Below, in pieces: positions 10,026 to 21,400 of a DNA stretch of 57,859 nt. Source of the stretch: Deltaproteobacteria bacterium (lineage in GTDB: Bacteria; Myxococcota_A; UBA9160; SZUA-336); the NCBI GenBank assembly GCA_029261925.1, contig JAJDAJ010000049.1:1-57859 (forward strand), written 5' to 3'. The notes beneath the pieces are model-generated. The model made no database searches, was not told the DNA's origin, and was given only the letters and a program-made list of their open reading frames with translations. A program made the translations under genes and the position numbers. Every line of letters begins with the position of its first letter. Within the stretch, counting starts at the first letter, position 1.

Positions 10026-12023
10026 CTACCGGCCTCCTCCGATCGGGTGGATGCGACCCCGGCTGACGGTCAGCAGCTGTACGAGGTGCTGACTGTCGCC
10101 GCTCGCGTCGAAGCCGGTCAGCCCCGACACGCCGTCGAAGTCGCGCGTGTCCAGGATGGCGCGGCGCAGCTGCTCGCGCGACATGCCCGTGCCGGACTCG
10201 ACGTGCCGTCGAAGCAGCACGGCGGCGTCGCGGGCGAGCGCGGAGATCAGGTCGGGCTCGGCGCCGTACGTCGTGCGGTGGCGCTCGACGAACGCGCGCA
10301 CCGCCGGGCGATCGCTGGTCACGTCGAACGCCGAGGTGAACAGCGCACCCGACGCCTGCCGGCCCGCGATCTCGACCAGCTCGGGGCTGTTCCACTCGCT
10401 GGTGCCGGCGAAGATCGCCTCCTGCACGTCGAAGAAGCGCAGCTGGGGCAGGATGAGTCCCACGCGTGCACCGGCGTCGGGGATGAACAGCGCCTCGAAG
10501 TCCACGAAGGGCGGCAGGCCCTGCATGTCCTCCTCGGCCAGGCGCTCCTGGTTGCGCACCGGGTAGCGCAGCAGCGTCTCGCGCTCGTCGAGCCGCTCGC
10601 GCTGCTCCGGCGTGAGGTAATGCAGACCGATCAGCTTGCGGATCGGCTCCTGCCAGTCGACGACGTCCGGCGCGTAGCGCTCCACGCCGACCATCTCGCC
10701 GCCGAATGTCTCGATCGCGTCCCAGAACGCGTTCTTGAACTCGCGACCGTAGTCGTCATCCGGGTACAGGACCGCGAAGCGTCCGAAGCCGCGCTCCGCC
10801 GAGAAGTGCGCCACCAGCGCCCGCACCTCGTCTTCGGGGGACAGCCCGACGCGGAAGACGAAGTCGCCGAGGTACGGCAGGTCCTGTCGCCGCGCCATGG
10901 TCAGGATGGGAACGCCGCCGACCTCGGCCACGGGCGCGGCGGCGGCGGCCACCGCGGAGCGCAGCGGGCCCAGGATGGCGCTGGCGCCCTCCGTGATCAG
11001 ATCCTCGACCGCGCGCTTTCCCCGGTCGACCTCGCCGGCCGTGTCGCGCACGAGGACGCGCAGCCGTCCGCCGCCGGTCTCGTCGTACAGCCCCAGGCCC
11101 AGGACGATCGCGCGCAGGGCGCGCTGTCCGAAGTCCGCGTACGGGCCGCTGAGCGGCAGCGCCACTCCGATGAGCTCGCCCACCCGCTCGCTGCCGCGCC
11201 GTGCGCGCGCATCCAGCCGCTGGCGCTCGAGCTCGTCGCGCGGCCGCAGGCGCGGCGGCAGACGATCGAGTGCGCGCTGGGCCGCCGCGTAGTCGCTGCG
11301 CACGAGCGCACGGCGCGCGAGCACCAGGTGCACGCGGTCGGACACCGCGCCGGACGGGAGACGGCGCGCCAGCCCCGCCAGCTCCGCCTCCTCGATGCGC
11401 TCGATCAGCTCCTCCAGCTCCACGTCGATCTCGAGCTGCATCTCCGCGTCGTCGACGTCGCGGCGCGCGTGGGCAAGCCCCAGGACCGCCTCGGCCCAGT
11501 CACCGGTCTCGCGCGCGAGATCCGCGCGCAGCCGGTGTATGCGCGCCCGCAGATCGGCGGGGGCGGTCTCCCACGAGGAGCGCGAGAGCAGCTCCAGTCC
11601 GAGCTCGGGCTGCCCGAGGTCGCGGTAGATCCACGAGGCGCGCAGCGCGGCGCGGGGGCTCGACGGGCTGCGAGGATGCGCGACCACCAGCTCGCGCCAG
11701 GTCTGCGCGGCCAGCTCGCGGCGCTGCTGGCGCTCGTACACCTCGCCGAGCAGCAGCAGGGCCTCGTCGATCTGGCGGCTGTACGCGAGCTCGGCGCGGA
11801 AGCGCTCGAGGATCCGCTGCGCGGTGTCGAGATTGCCCGCGTCGTGCGCGATGCGCGCGGCTTCCAGGTCCAGCCGCGCCGCCTCCTCGTAGTCGACGAG
11901 GCGGCCCTCGCGCAGCACCTGGCCGGGCGCGCAGGACATCAGCAGGGCGGCCAGCAGCGCCAGGCCCAGCGGCCCCGACAGCCAGGCGCGGCCCGCGCGG
12001 GTCGGGGCCGGCTGCGCGCTCAC
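10026..12023 (-). CDS. TPR plus periplasmic-binding-fold lipoprotein (LpoA-like)
   Basis: A 665-residue predicted lipoprotein. A hydrophobic signal ends at the LLMSCAPG lipobox (Cys near residue 31). About residues 45-290 form tandem helical repeats of TPR type ([20 protein letters not shown] and similar). The C-terminal half is a type I periplasmic-binding fold like branched-chain amino-acid receptors, beginning [20 protein letters not shown] and including GVPILTM and [14 protein letters not shown]. This layout matches LpoA-type penicillin-binding-protein activators and related outer-membrane lipoproteins, but ligand-binding transport receptors are also possible. No ABC permease is nearby, which favours the envelope role. 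It overlaps the end of dnaJ by 4 bases. Confidence 0.8.
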   Translation of the reverse strand: MSAQPAPTRAGRAWLSGPLGLALLAALLMSCAPGQVLREGRLVDYEEAARLDLEAARIAHDAGNLDTAQRILERFRAELAYSRQIDEALLLLGEVYERQQRRELAAQTWRELVVAHPRSPSSPRAALRASWIYRDLGQPELGLELLSRSSWETAPADLRARIHRLRADLARETGDWAEAVLGLAHARRDVDDAEMQLEIDVELEELIERIEEAELAGLARRLPSGAVSDRVHLVLARRALVRSDYAAAQRALDRLPPRLRPRDELERQRLDARARRGSERVGELIGVALPLSGPYADFGQRALRAIVLGLGLYDETGGGRLRVLVRDTAGEVDRGKRAVEDLITEGASAILGPLRSAVAAAAAPVAEVGGVPILTMARRQDLPYLGDFVFRVGLSPEDEVRALVAHFSAERGFGRFAVLYPDDDYGREFKNAFWDAIETFGGEMVGVERYAPDVVDWQEPIRKLIGLHYLTPEQRERLDERETLLRYPVRNQERLAEEDMQGLPPFVDFEALFIPDAGARVGLILPQLRFFDVQEAIFAGTSEWNSPELVEIAGRQASGALFTSAFDVTSDRPAVRAFVERHRTTYGAEPDLISALARDAAVLLRRHVESGTGMSREQLRRAILDTRDFDGVSGLTGFDASGDSQHLVQLLTVSRGRIHPIGGGR

Positions 12024-13132
12024 TCGAAGAGCTCCCGCAGCGTGTCGAGGAAGCCGCGCCGCCGGGGACTCACGTCGTCGCCGGACAGCGAGGCGAACTC
12101 CTCGAGCAGCTCGCGCTGACGCGCGCTCAGCTTGGCGGGAACCTCGACCTGCACGCGGTAGTGCACGTCCCCGCGGGTGCCCCCGCGCAGGTGCGGCAGG
12201 CCGCGGCCGCGCATGCGGATCACGTCGCCCGGCTGGGTGCCCGGGGCGATCTCGATCTGCTCCTTGCCCTCGAGCGTGGGCACCTCGACGTCGCAGCCGA
12301 GCGCGGCCTGTGCGATCGAGATCGGCACGTCGCAGACCAGGTCGGCGTCGTGGCGCTCGAACAGCGGATGCTCGCGCACGTGCACGACCACGAAGAGGTC
12401 CCCCGGCCGGCCGCCGCCGTGGCCCGCCTCGCCCTCGCCGCTCAGACGCAGCCGCACGCCCGAGTCCACACCCGCCGGGATGCGCACGTTGAGCGTCTGC
12501 AGGCTCTCGACGCGGCCGGCACCGCGACAGGTGTCACACGCCCGGCGCAGGCTCCGGCCCGAGCCACCGCAGCGGTCACAGGTACGCGCCACGCGGAAGA
12601 AGCCCTGCTGCAGCACGATCTGGCCGCGGCCCCCGCACTGCTCGCAGGTCTCGCGCTCCCCGCCCTGGCCCGCACAGTCCTCGCAGGCCTGGTGCTTGGG
12701 GATGCGCAGGGTCTCCTCCGAGCCCAGGGCGGCCACCTCGAAGTCGACCTCGAGGTCGTAGCGCAGGTCCGCGCCCCGCTGGCCACCGCCCCGGCGGCGG
12801 CGCCCGCCGCCGCTGCCGAAGATGTCACCGCCGAAGAACTCCGAGAACAGGTCGCCGAAGGCCGAGAACGGGTCGAAGTCGCCACCGAACGGGTTCTCGC
12901 CGCCGTTGCCGAAGGCGGCGTGCCCGAAGCGATCGTACTGGGCGCGCTTTGACGGGTCCGAGAGCACGGCATAGGCCTCGGAGGCCTCCTTGAAGCGAGC
13001 CTCGGCCCCGGGATCGTCGGGATTCTTGTCGGGGTGGTACTGGTGGGCCAGCCGGCGGTAGGACCGCTTCAGCTCCTCGGCCCCCGCGTCGCGCGCGACG
13101 CCCAGGATCTCGTAGTAGTCTCGCTGGCTCAC
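12020..13132 (-). CDS. dnaJ: Chaperone DnaJ (Hsp40)
   Basis: DnaJ stimulates the ATPase of DnaK and delivers clients. The 370-residue protein has the J domain with HPD in [10 protein letters not shown] (about residues 30-39), and a Gly/Phe-rich linker. Four zinc-finger repeats follow, of the form CxxCxGxG ([32 protein letters not shown]), then the C-terminal client-binding domains. It is the class A form. It lies downstream of dnaK and grpE on the same strand but is separated from dnaK by an SDR gene. Its end overlaps the next lipoprotein gene by 4 bases. Confidence 0.97.
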   Translation of the reverse strand: MSQRDYYEILGVARDAGAEELKRSYRRLAHQYHPDKNPDDPGAEARFKEASEAYAVLSDPSKRAQYDRFGHAAFGNGGENPFGGDFDPFSAFGDLFSEFFGGDIFGSGGGRRRRGGGQRGADLRYDLEVDFEVAALGSEETLRIPKHQACEDCAGQGGERETCEQCGGRGQIVLQQGFFRVARTCDRCGGSGRSLRRACDTCRGAGRVESLQTLNVRIPAGVDSGVRLRLSGEGEAGHGGGRPGDLFVVVHVREHPLFERHDADLVCDVPISIAQAALGCDVEVPTLEGKEQIEIAPGTQPGDVIRMRGRGLPHLRGGTRGDVHYRVQVEVPAKLSARQRELLEEFASLSGDDVSPRRRGFLDTLRELFE

Positions 13133-13172
13133 GCTGCCGGCCCCCGGGGCTTTGCGTCGGCCCGGGCGGAGA

Positions 13173-13192
13173 CCGGCCGGCGAGGCGGCCGG
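13173..13192 (-). other. Perfect hairpin upstream of dnaJ
   Basis: In the 109-base gap between the SDR gene and dnaJ, CCGGCCG at 13173-13179 and CGGCCGG at 13186-13192 form a 7-base perfect stem with a 6-base loop. There is no T run, so it is not a standard intrinsic terminator. It could be a processing or attenuation site that sets dnaJ levels relative to dnaK. Confidence 0.35.
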
Positions 13193-13241
13193 CGGCGCCG
13201 GGCCGCAGATCCGGCCAAGGGTGCGGCTCCCGGCCGGGCCG

Positions 13242-13988
<747 letters not shown>

Positions 13989-14012
13989 GGGCGGCAGCGT
14001 GGCACGACGCGG

Positions 14013-15842
14013 CTACTCGATCAACTCGTCGTCGTCGCCGAGGCGCTCGTACATCGCCTCGGTCATGCGGTACGCGAGCTGCTGCAGGTCCTCGACGGCC
14101 TCGCGCAGGGTCTCGATGTCGCCGCCCTCGAGCGCGGAGCGCGCCGCCTTCAGGCTGGCGCGGATCTCGGCGTCCTCGGTCTCGTTCAGCTCGCTGCCAT
14201 ACTCCGCGAGCGTCTGCTCCACGGAGTAGATCAGGCCCTCGGCCGTGTTGCCCAGCTCGACCGCGGCGCGGCGCTCGGCGTCGCTGTCGGCGTACTCCTC
14301 GGCCTCGCCCACGAGCCGGTCCACGTCGTCGGGATTCAGGCCACCGCTCGCGGTCACGCGAACCGACTGGCTGCGACCCGTGTTGAGATCCTTGGCGGAG
14401 ACGCTGAGGATTCCGTCGGCGTCGATGTCGAAGGTGACCTCGATCTGCGGCACGCCGCGCGGGGCCGGCGGGATGCCCACGAGCTCGAAGCGGCCGAGCG
14501 TCTGGTTGTCGTCGGCGAGCTCGCGCTCGCCCTGCAGCACGTGGATGCGCACCAGGTTCTGGTTGTCCTCGGTCGTCGAGAAGACCTCGGAGCGGCGCGT
14601 GGGCACCGTGGTGTTGCGCGGGATGATCCGGGTCATGACACCCCCCTGCGTCTCGAGACCCAGCGACAGCGGGGTGACGTCGAGCAGGAGCACGTCGTCC
14701 ACGTCGCCCTTGAGCACGCCCGCCTGGACCGCGGCGCCGACCGAGACGATCTCGTCGGGGTTCACGCCGCGGTGCGGGTCCTGCTCGAAGAGCTCCTTGA
14801 CCTTCTCCTGCACGCGGGGCATGCGCGTCATGCCGCCGACCAGGATCACGCGATCGATCGACCCCGGCTGCAGGCCGGCGTCGCCCATGGCCTTGAGGCA
14901 GGGCTCGGCGAGACGGTCGATCAGCGGCGCACAGAGCTCATCGAGCTGCGCGCGCGTCAGGGTCTCGTTGAGGTGCTTGGGGCCCGAGTCGTCCGCCGCG
15001 ATGAACGGCAGGTTGATGTCGGTCTCCTCGGACGACGAGAGCTCCTGCTTGGCGCGCTCGGCGGCCTCCTTCAGGCGCTGGAGCGCCATGGCGTCCTCGC
15101 GCAGGTCCACGCCGCTGCTCTCGTGGAAGCGATCCGAGAGCCAGCTGACCAGGAGCTCGTCGAAGTCCTCGCCGCCCAGATACGTGTCGCCCGAGGTCGC
15201 CTTGACCTCGTAGGCCCCGTCGCCGACGGTCATGATCGACACGTCGAAGGTGCCGCCGCCGAGGTCGAACACGGCGATGGTCTCGTTGGCGTTCTCCTGG
15301 ACGCCGTAGGCCAGTGCGGCCGCCGTGGGCTCGTTGATGATGCGCAGCACCTTCAGGCCCGCGATGCGGCCGGCGTCCTTGGTCGCCTGGCGCTGTGCGT
15401 CGTTGAAGTACGCGGGCACGGTGATCACCGCCTCGGTGACCTCCTCGCCCAGGAAGTCCTGCGCGGTCTCCTTCATGCGCTTGAGCACGACCGAGGAGAT
15501 CTCCTCGGGGCTGCGCATCTCGCCCGCCACGTTGACCCAGGCATCGCCGTTGTCGGCCTCGGCGATCTCGAAGGGCGCCGTCTTGCGGAAGCGCTGCACG
15601 ACGGGCTCGTCGAAGCGCCTGCCGATCAGGCGCTTGACCGCGAAGACCGTGTCGTGCGGGTTGGTCACCACCTGGCGCTTGGCGATCTGCCCGACCAGCT
15701 TCTCGCCGGCCTCGTTGAAGGCGACGATCGAGGGCGTGGTGCGGCTGCCCTCGCTGTTGGCGATGACCGTCGGCTCGCCGCGCTCCAGGACCGCCACACA
15801 GCTGTTGGTGGTACCCAGATCGATGCCGACGACTCTGCCCAT
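14013..15842 (-). CDS. dnaK: Chaperone DnaK (Hsp70)
   Basis: DnaK folds proteins in an ATP cycle with DnaJ and GrpE. The 609-residue protein begins [18 protein letters not shown], and carries the phosphate-binding [12 protein letters not shown] and the substrate-binding region with [17 protein letters not shown]. Reading can be extended upstream, but the added 52 residues are unlike any DnaK and overlap grpE. The ATG at 15840-15842 is preceded by GGGAAGGGGAG on the minus strand. It follows grpE by 37 bases. The C-terminal tail is acidic (GDDDELIE), as is common. No heat-shock operator was recognised. Confidence 0.97.
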   Translation of the reverse strand: MGRVVGIDLGTTNSCVAVLERGEPTVIANSEGSRTTPSIVAFNEAGEKLVGQIAKRQVVTNPHDTVFAVKRLIGRRFDEPVVQRFRKTAPFEIAEADNGDAWVNVAGEMRSPEEISSVVLKRMKETAQDFLGEEVTEAVITVPAYFNDAQRQATKDAGRIAGLKVLRIINEPTAAALAYGVQENANETIAVFDLGGGTFDVSIMTVGDGAYEVKATSGDTYLGGEDFDELLVSWLSDRFHESSGVDLREDAMALQRLKEAAERAKQELSSSEETDINLPFIAADDSGPKHLNETLTRAQLDELCAPLIDRLAEPCLKAMGDAGLQPGSIDRVILVGGMTRMPRVQEKVKELFEQDPHRGVNPDEIVSVGAAVQAGVLKGDVDDVLLLDVTPLSLGLETQGGVMTRIIPRNTTVPTRRSEVFSTTEDNQNLVRIHVLQGERELADDNQTLGRFELVGIPPAPRGVPQIEVTFDIDADGILSVSAKDLNTGRSQSVRVTASGGLNPDDVDRLVGEAEEYADSDAERRAAVELGNTAEGLIYSVEQTLAEYGSELNETEDAEIRASLKAARSALEGGDIETLREAVEDLQQLAYRMTEAMYERLGDDDELIE

Positions 15843-15879
15843 TCCCGCTCCCCTTCCCGGGACCGGGGAGGCGTCGGGA

Positions 15880-16464
15880 TCAGTCCCCGGGCTTCTCCGG
15901 TCCGCTCGAGACGCTGACCATCGCGGGTCGGAGCAGACGGTCCTGAAGCATCCAGCCCTTCTGGAAGACCTGGGCGACCACGCCGCTGGGGTGCTCATCG
16001 CTGGGCGCCTGGCGGACCGCCTCGTGGACGTTGGGATCGAAGGCCTTCCCGACCGCCGGCACCTCCTGCACCCCGAACTTCTCCAGGGTCTGCAGGAACG
16101 AGCGATAGGTCAGCTCCACCCCTTCCAGAATCTGCCGGACCTCCTCTGAGACCGCCTCCTTCTGACCGTGGTCCACGGCTCGTTCGAGGTTATCGACGGT
16201 GGCGAGAAGCTCCTTGATGAGATTCTCGTTGCCGTAGCGCTGCGCCTCCTGGCGCTCGCGCAGCGTCCGGCGCTTGAAGTTGTCGAAATCCGCCGCCAGG
16301 CGAAGATGGCGCTCGCCGGCCTCGGCCAGCTCGCGCTCGAGCTCGGCGACCCGCTCGCCCGCGGCGGGCGCGCCTCCCTCTCGCTGCGTGTCCGGGTATC
16401 CGGCGTCGAGCTCCTCCTGGAGCTCCGGCGGCAGATCCACCTTCGGGCCCTTGTCGTCCGACAT
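15880..16464 (-). CDS. grpE: Nucleotide exchange factor GrpE
   Basis: GrpE releases ADP from DnaK. The 194-residue protein has a charged N-terminus, a long helix (about residues 40-80) and the family signature [19 protein letters not shown], then the C-terminal beta domain with [20 protein letters not shown]. It sits directly before dnaK on the same strand, the common order. It starts only 11 bases after the stop of an MFS gene, so its promoter may lie inside or before that gene. Confidence 0.96.
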   Translation of the reverse strand: MSDDKGPKVDLPPELQEELDAGYPDTQREGGAPAAGERVAELERELAEAGERHLRLAADFDNFKRRTLRERQEAQRYGNENLIKELLATVDNLERAVDHGQKEAVSEEVRQILEGVELTYRSFLQTLEKFGVQEVPAVGKAFDPNVHEAVRQAPSDEHPSGVVAQVFQKGWMLQDRLLRPAMVSVSSGPEKPGD

Positions 16465-16475
16465 CGCGCGGGAAT

Positions 16476-17771
16476 CTAGCTAGCGCGGTCCGCCCCGGCC
16501 ATCGCCGGGGCTGGCGGGGCGCCGCGAAAGCGCGAGATCGACAGCAGCGCGCCGGCCAGAAGCGTCATCAGCAGAAGCAGCGCCCCGGTATAGGCGCCCT
16601 GCGCCTCGCGCAGGGCGCCTAGCAGCGGCGGCAGGCTCATCCCGAAGAACATCAGGCAGACGTTGGTCAGGCCCAGCGCGGTGCCCAGCGAGCCGGCACC
16701 GAAGCGCTGCGCGACCAGCGCCGGGTAGCTCGCCAGGTATCCCCCACCGCAGAGGCCGATCAGCGCGGCGAGCAGGATCACGACCGGCAGGGGCGGCGCC
16801 AGGCGCAGCAGACCGAAGCCGGCGATCTGCAGGGCCACCACGCCCGCGAGGATGCGCTGGGGCGGCACCCGGTCGGCCAGGCTCCCGAGCAGCAGGGTCC
16901 CCAGCACCCCGGAGCCCGCGCCGGCGCTCACCGCCAGCGCCGCCAGACGCGTCGAGCCGCCCAGGTCGGCCACGTACGAGGCCAGCTGGCTGCCCCAGCC
17001 GTTCGCACAGCCGACCCCGATCGCGAAGCAGAGCGCCGCGGCCCAGAAGTCTCCCTGGCGCGCGATCGTCGCGCGGGCTCCCCGGACGGGCCCCGGCGGC
17101 GGCGCTGCCGCCGCGACGCCGACCGCGGGCGCGGGGTGCGTGGCGGGCAGCGGCGCAGGCGCGGGCGCCCCGCCGGGGGCACCCCCCACCTCGCCTCCCG
17201 GCAGCCGCACGGGGACGCCCAGCCAGATGGCCGGCAGCGCCACCCCCGCGATCAGCCCCGCGAACAGGGCGAGCGCCAGGCGCCAGCCACCGGCCGCCAG
17301 CGCGGCGCCGGCCAGCAGCGAGAGCAGCATGCCCCCGGTGGGTGCGCCCATGTTCACGATGCCCAGCGCCCGGCCGCGACGCTCGCGGAAGACGCGCCCC
17401 ACCAGGGCGGCGCTGGTCAGCGGCCCGAGCAGCGGTACCGCGGCCCCCGTGGCGAGGCAGACCAGCGCCAGCTGCCAGAGCGCCACGGCGCGCGAGGCGA
17501 CCGCGAAGCAGAGCGCGAGCACGCCCGCGCCCAGCAGCATGCTGCGACGGATCGCGCCGCGGTCCAGCCAGGGCCCCACCAGGATCCCGGTCACGCCGAG
17601 CATCACGGTGATCAGCGAGATGCCCAGGCTGACCTGCGCGAGGGAGGCGTCGAACGCCTCGCTGACCGGGCGCAGGAACAGGCTGAAGCTGCCGAACGTG
17701 GTGCCGGTCGCGAGCGCCTGCGCGGCGAAGGCGACCGCCAGGATCACCCGCGGACGGATGCTCGACGTCAT
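16476..17771 (-). CDS. MFS transporter
   Basis: A 431-residue major facilitator protein with about twelve hydrophobic segments, in two halves of six. The halves are joined by a cytoplasmic loop very rich in Pro, Ala and Gly (about residues 193-235). The first loop carries the DRGA segment typical of the family. The monocarboxylate/oxalate-formate type is the closest general resemblance, but the substrate is unknown. It lies 19 bases after the HD gene and 11 bases before grpE on the same strand. The loop composition is odd but in frame and of the same GC bias. Confidence 0.82.
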   Translation of the reverse strand: MTSSIRPRVILAVAFAAQALATGTTFGSFSLFLRPVSEAFDASLAQVSLGISLITVMLGVTGILVGPWLDRGAIRRSMLLGAGVLALCFAVASRAVALWQLALVCLATGAAVPLLGPLTSAALVGRVFRERRGRALGIVNMGAPTGGMLLSLLAGAALAAGGWRLALALFAGLIAGVALPAIWLGVPVRLPGGEVGGAPGGAPAPAPLPATHPAPAVGVAAAAPPPGPVRGARATIARQGDFWAAALCFAIGVGCANGWGSQLASYVADLGGSTRLAALAVSAGAGSGVLGTLLLGSLADRVPPQRILAGVVALQIAGFGLLRLAPPLPVVILLAALIGLCGGGYLASYPALVAQRFGAGSLGTALGLTNVCLMFFGMSLPPLLGALREAQGAYTGALLLLMTLLAGALLSISRFRGAPPAPAMAGADRAS

Positions 17772-17790
17772 CCAGGCTCGGCGCGACGCG

Positions 17791-18339
17791 TCAGGCGCGC
17801 GGCTGCGCGAGGACCTTGCGGAGCAGCGGCTCGAAGTGCTCGAGCGGGAGCGTGTCGTAGTCGGGATCGAACGACGTCTGGTCCCAGACGTCGGCGAACT
17901 GCTCGGCCAGCGCGTAGGCCGGATGGCCGCGGTACTGCTCGCGCGCGTCGGGGTCCATTCCCAGGTAGGCGTAGTAGTGACGGCCCTGGAAGTCCTGGTG
18001 CACGCGCACCACCCAGTAGACCTCGTCGCGCACGTAGGGCCGCAGGATCTCCGCCGCGATCGCCGGGTGGTTGGCGACCGAGACGAGCTTGCCCACGTCG
18101 TGGCAGAGCGACGCGACCACCATCTCGTCGTCGGCGCCGCCGCGCTGCGCGCGGGTGGCCGTCTGCAGGCAGTGCGTGAGCTGATCGACCGCGAAGCCGT
18201 CGGTCACCCCGGACAGGCCGCGCAGCATGGAGAGCACGGCGTCGGCGACGCGGCCCGAGGCGTCGGAGATGGCCTCGCCGATGCGGCCCCACTGCTCGGC
18301 CGTGGACTCGTCCATCCGGGTGAAGCTGGGCGCGCTCAT
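17791..18339 (-). CDS. HD-fold protein of the PhnZ-like di-iron oxygenase group
   Basis: A 182-residue HD-fold protein. In order, it shows His in LTHCLQTATRA, the HD pair in SLCHDVGK, His in NHPAIAAEILRPYV, His in WVVRVHQDFQG, and Asp in FADVWDQTSFDPDYDTLPLE. This spacing and the C-terminal FDPDYD signature match the group that includes PhnZ, an HD-fold mixed-valent di-iron oxygenase acting on 2-aminoethylphosphonate derivatives. Ordinary HD phosphohydrolases remain possible. The ATG at 18339 is preferred because the family N-terminus (SFTRMDESTAEQW) follows. An ATG at 18372 would add 11 residues. No phosphonate genes are nearby, so the substrate is unknown. Confidence 0.72.
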   Translation of the reverse strand: MSAPSFTRMDESTAEQWGRIGEAISDASGRVADAVLSMLRGLSGVTDGFAVDQLTHCLQTATRAQRGGADDEMVVASLCHDVGKLVSVANHPAIAAEILRPYVRDEVYWVVRVHQDFQGRHYYAYLGMDPDAREQYRGHPAYALAEQFADVWDQTSFDPDYDTLPLEHFEPLLRKVLAQPRA

Positions 18340-18461
18340 GGCGGCGAGGGTAGCACCGCGGGGGCCCGCCAAGGGCGCGGCGAGGCCCCGCGAACCGATC
18401 CGGGCGGGTCGCTGTCCTCCCCCCCGACCCCACTGGACGGGGCACCACGGAGGACCAGGCC

Positions 18462-21400
18462 ATGAAGGCGAATCACACGCGACCCGCGCGTCGAGGACGC
18501 ATCCACCTGCTGGGCGGGCTGCTGCTCGCGGCCTCGCTGGCGGCGTCCGGCGCCCGGGCGGGCTCCGGCGACGTGGTGGTCGATCCCGACACCGGTGACG
18601 GGATCATCCACCTGAACTTCCATTTCCGCTTCCCGCCCAGCGACGACGAGATCGCGCTGGTACAGCAGCAGACGCAGCGCGCCAGCGAGATCCTCTGTGA
18701 CGCGACCGACGGGCAGATGCGCATCGGCGAGATGCGCCTGAGCGCGGGCGGGGCCAGCGAGCCGCTCGGCGACGTCTGGTACTACCCGCCGGGGGCCATC
18801 AACCGGCCCAGCGCCTCCGGTCCCGTGAACAGCCCGGAGTCGAGGATGTACCTCGGCAGCGGCGGCGTGGACGGCAACGGCGACCCGAGCGCATCGGGCA
18901 GCCACGTGCGCGCCGACACCTTCGCCCACGAGCTCGGGCACATGGTCCTGCGGCTCGGCGACCAGTACGACGAGCAGCGCCGCCTGGGCGGCGCCTGCGG
19001 GATCGGGCGCTCGCACGAGACCGCGGGGCTCGACGAGCAGAACCACAGCATCATGGAGCACCGCGGCAAGCAGGTCTGCGTGACCCCGTCGGACGAGGCC
19101 ACCACGCGCGCCTGCTTCGACGACGCGGACTGCGAGCCGGGCGAGACCTGCCCGCTGCCCGCTCTGATGAGCGAGCTCAACGTCTCGTCGAACTACGACC
19201 TGCTGGTCGGCGACGAGTTCCTCGCCGACGACAGCTGTCCCGACGTGCGTCCCGGCACCGACATCCGCATCAACGGCTTCATGGGCGAGACCACGGCGAT
19301 CGAGGCCATCGACCTCACCGACCTGGACTCCGCCAAGGAGACCGCGGCGCTCTGGACCGCGAAGGACTTCATCGACTCGATTGGCGACGTGCCGGCCTAC
19401 GGCGAGGGCTCGGCGCACCCGGTGTACGTATTCGCGGAGCGCACGGGCACGCAGACCTGGACGGTGTACATCGCCATGGAGGAGGTGCACTTCCCCAACG
19501 GCGACGAGGGCGAGCTGTCGATCCTGGGCACGTACGACCTGGAGTTCGAGGCGACTCCCAGCGTCAACGTCGCCAGCCCCGGCGAGCCGACCTACACGCA
19601 TCGCGAGCTGATCGCGATCAACGGCCTCGATCCCGAGGTCTTCAACTACAGCCACGACGTCGACATCGAGAACCTGGCCAACGGCGCCGACGACGCGCAG
19701 CTGGTGCTCGCGTTCACCGACCTCACCGAGCGCGACGGCTGGAACGGCGGCACGCTCTCCTCGACCGAGATCAACGCGCAGGGCGACCAGCAGCTCGGCG
19801 AGTGCACCCAGACGGACTTCTGCCACAAGCGCTGGAACACCTGGACCGAGCGCTGGGAGGCGGCCGCGACGACCATCGGGCAGTGGGCGGGCGCCGTCGA
19901 GGACGGCCTGGACCCGGACGGCGTGACGCTGCTGTCGGACTGGGAGCTGGCCGAGCTGCGCACCGAGGCCTCGTACCCGGGCTTCGACCTGCAGCCGCCC
20001 GCCGGCCTGCCGCAGGCGGCCCCGCATGGCGACTGCGACACCCCCGTGGCGTTCGACGTGACCGTCGAGGGCATCGACCAGGTCGTCCTGGTGATGGATC
20101 GATCGGGCAGCATGAACACCGATCGCGAGTCGGTGGGCGACACGCGCTCGCGCCTGGACTGGGCCAAGGCCGGGGCGCGCAGCTTCGTGGCCCTGCAGCA
20201 GTCCACCGGCATCGAGGTGGGCCTGGTCTCGTTCTCGGAGGACGCGACCGAGGATCTCGGGCTGGCGCCGGTCGAGCCCGACGACTCGATGCTCCCCGGC
20301 GTCCACCTGCTGGGCGACGTGGACGACGCCATCGACGACCTGGTGGGCGACGGGGGCACGGCCATCGGCGACGCGCTGCTGAGCGCCGGGGACCTGCTGG
20401 CGGCGTCCGACACGGGTCGCACCCAGGCCGTGTTCCTGCTCTCCGACGGGCAGAACAACGAGGGCGCGACCGAGCCGGACGACGCCGCGGAGATCCTGCG
20501 CGACCAGGGCGTGGTCGTGTACACGCTGCCGCTGGGCAACGCGGCCGACGGCGAGATCCTGGCCGGCATCGCCGACGAGACGGGCGGCGAGATGTTCCCG
20601 TCGGAGACGGCCTTCGAGCTGCCGCCGATCTACGCCACGCTCTACGCGCGGCTGCGCGGCGAGACGCCGATCTTCGATCGCCTGCTGTTCATGGTCGAGG
20701 CCGGCTTCCAGGGCGAGCTCGCCTGGGAGGAGTTCACCATGCACGTCGAGCAGGGCACGACCCGGCTCAACTTCATGCTCTCCAACGCGAACCTCGCCCA
20801 GGGCACCTGGAGCCCACTGTACGCCCTGCAGAGCCCGAGCGGTGAGTCCTTCGGCCCGAGCATCGACGACCCGTACTTCCAGATCGCGCGAGTCGACGAT
20901 CCCGAGCCCGGGGACTGGACCGTGACGATCCTCAACATGACCGAGCACGACCAGCTCTCGTTCGTGTGGGCGCACGCCGAGAATCCCCTGCCCGACTGCT
21001 GGGCCGGCGCGAGCCCGCTGATCGCCGAGGGCATGCCCGACGGCGGGATCCGGATCCGCGCCAGCTCGAGCTGGGGTGGGCCGCTGGGCCGCGGCGTCTG
21101 GTACAACGCGCAGGTCTTCGGGCCGCGGGCGTTCCACCAGCCCGGCCAGGGCCCCTTCAACGTGCCGATGACCCTCGACGAGGACATGGTCACCGCGAGC
21201 GGGACCTTCCAGAACAACGTCGGCCGCGGCCGCTATGACGTGCTGGTCACCTGCTGGGCCCTGCCCGACCTGGTGCGCTACAGCCCGGGCGAGCAGGCGG
21301 ACCTGGAGAGCGTGATCGAGCAGGGTCATCCGACGGGCTTCTTCCGCCAGGCGCGGACGAGCTTCTTCCTCGACGTGCCCAACCCGCCGATCGACACGGG

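Noticed and set aside
15843..15998. 52-residue N-terminal extension of DnaK
   Set aside because: Not DnaK-like, overlaps grpE, and a ribosome site lies before the ATG at 15842.
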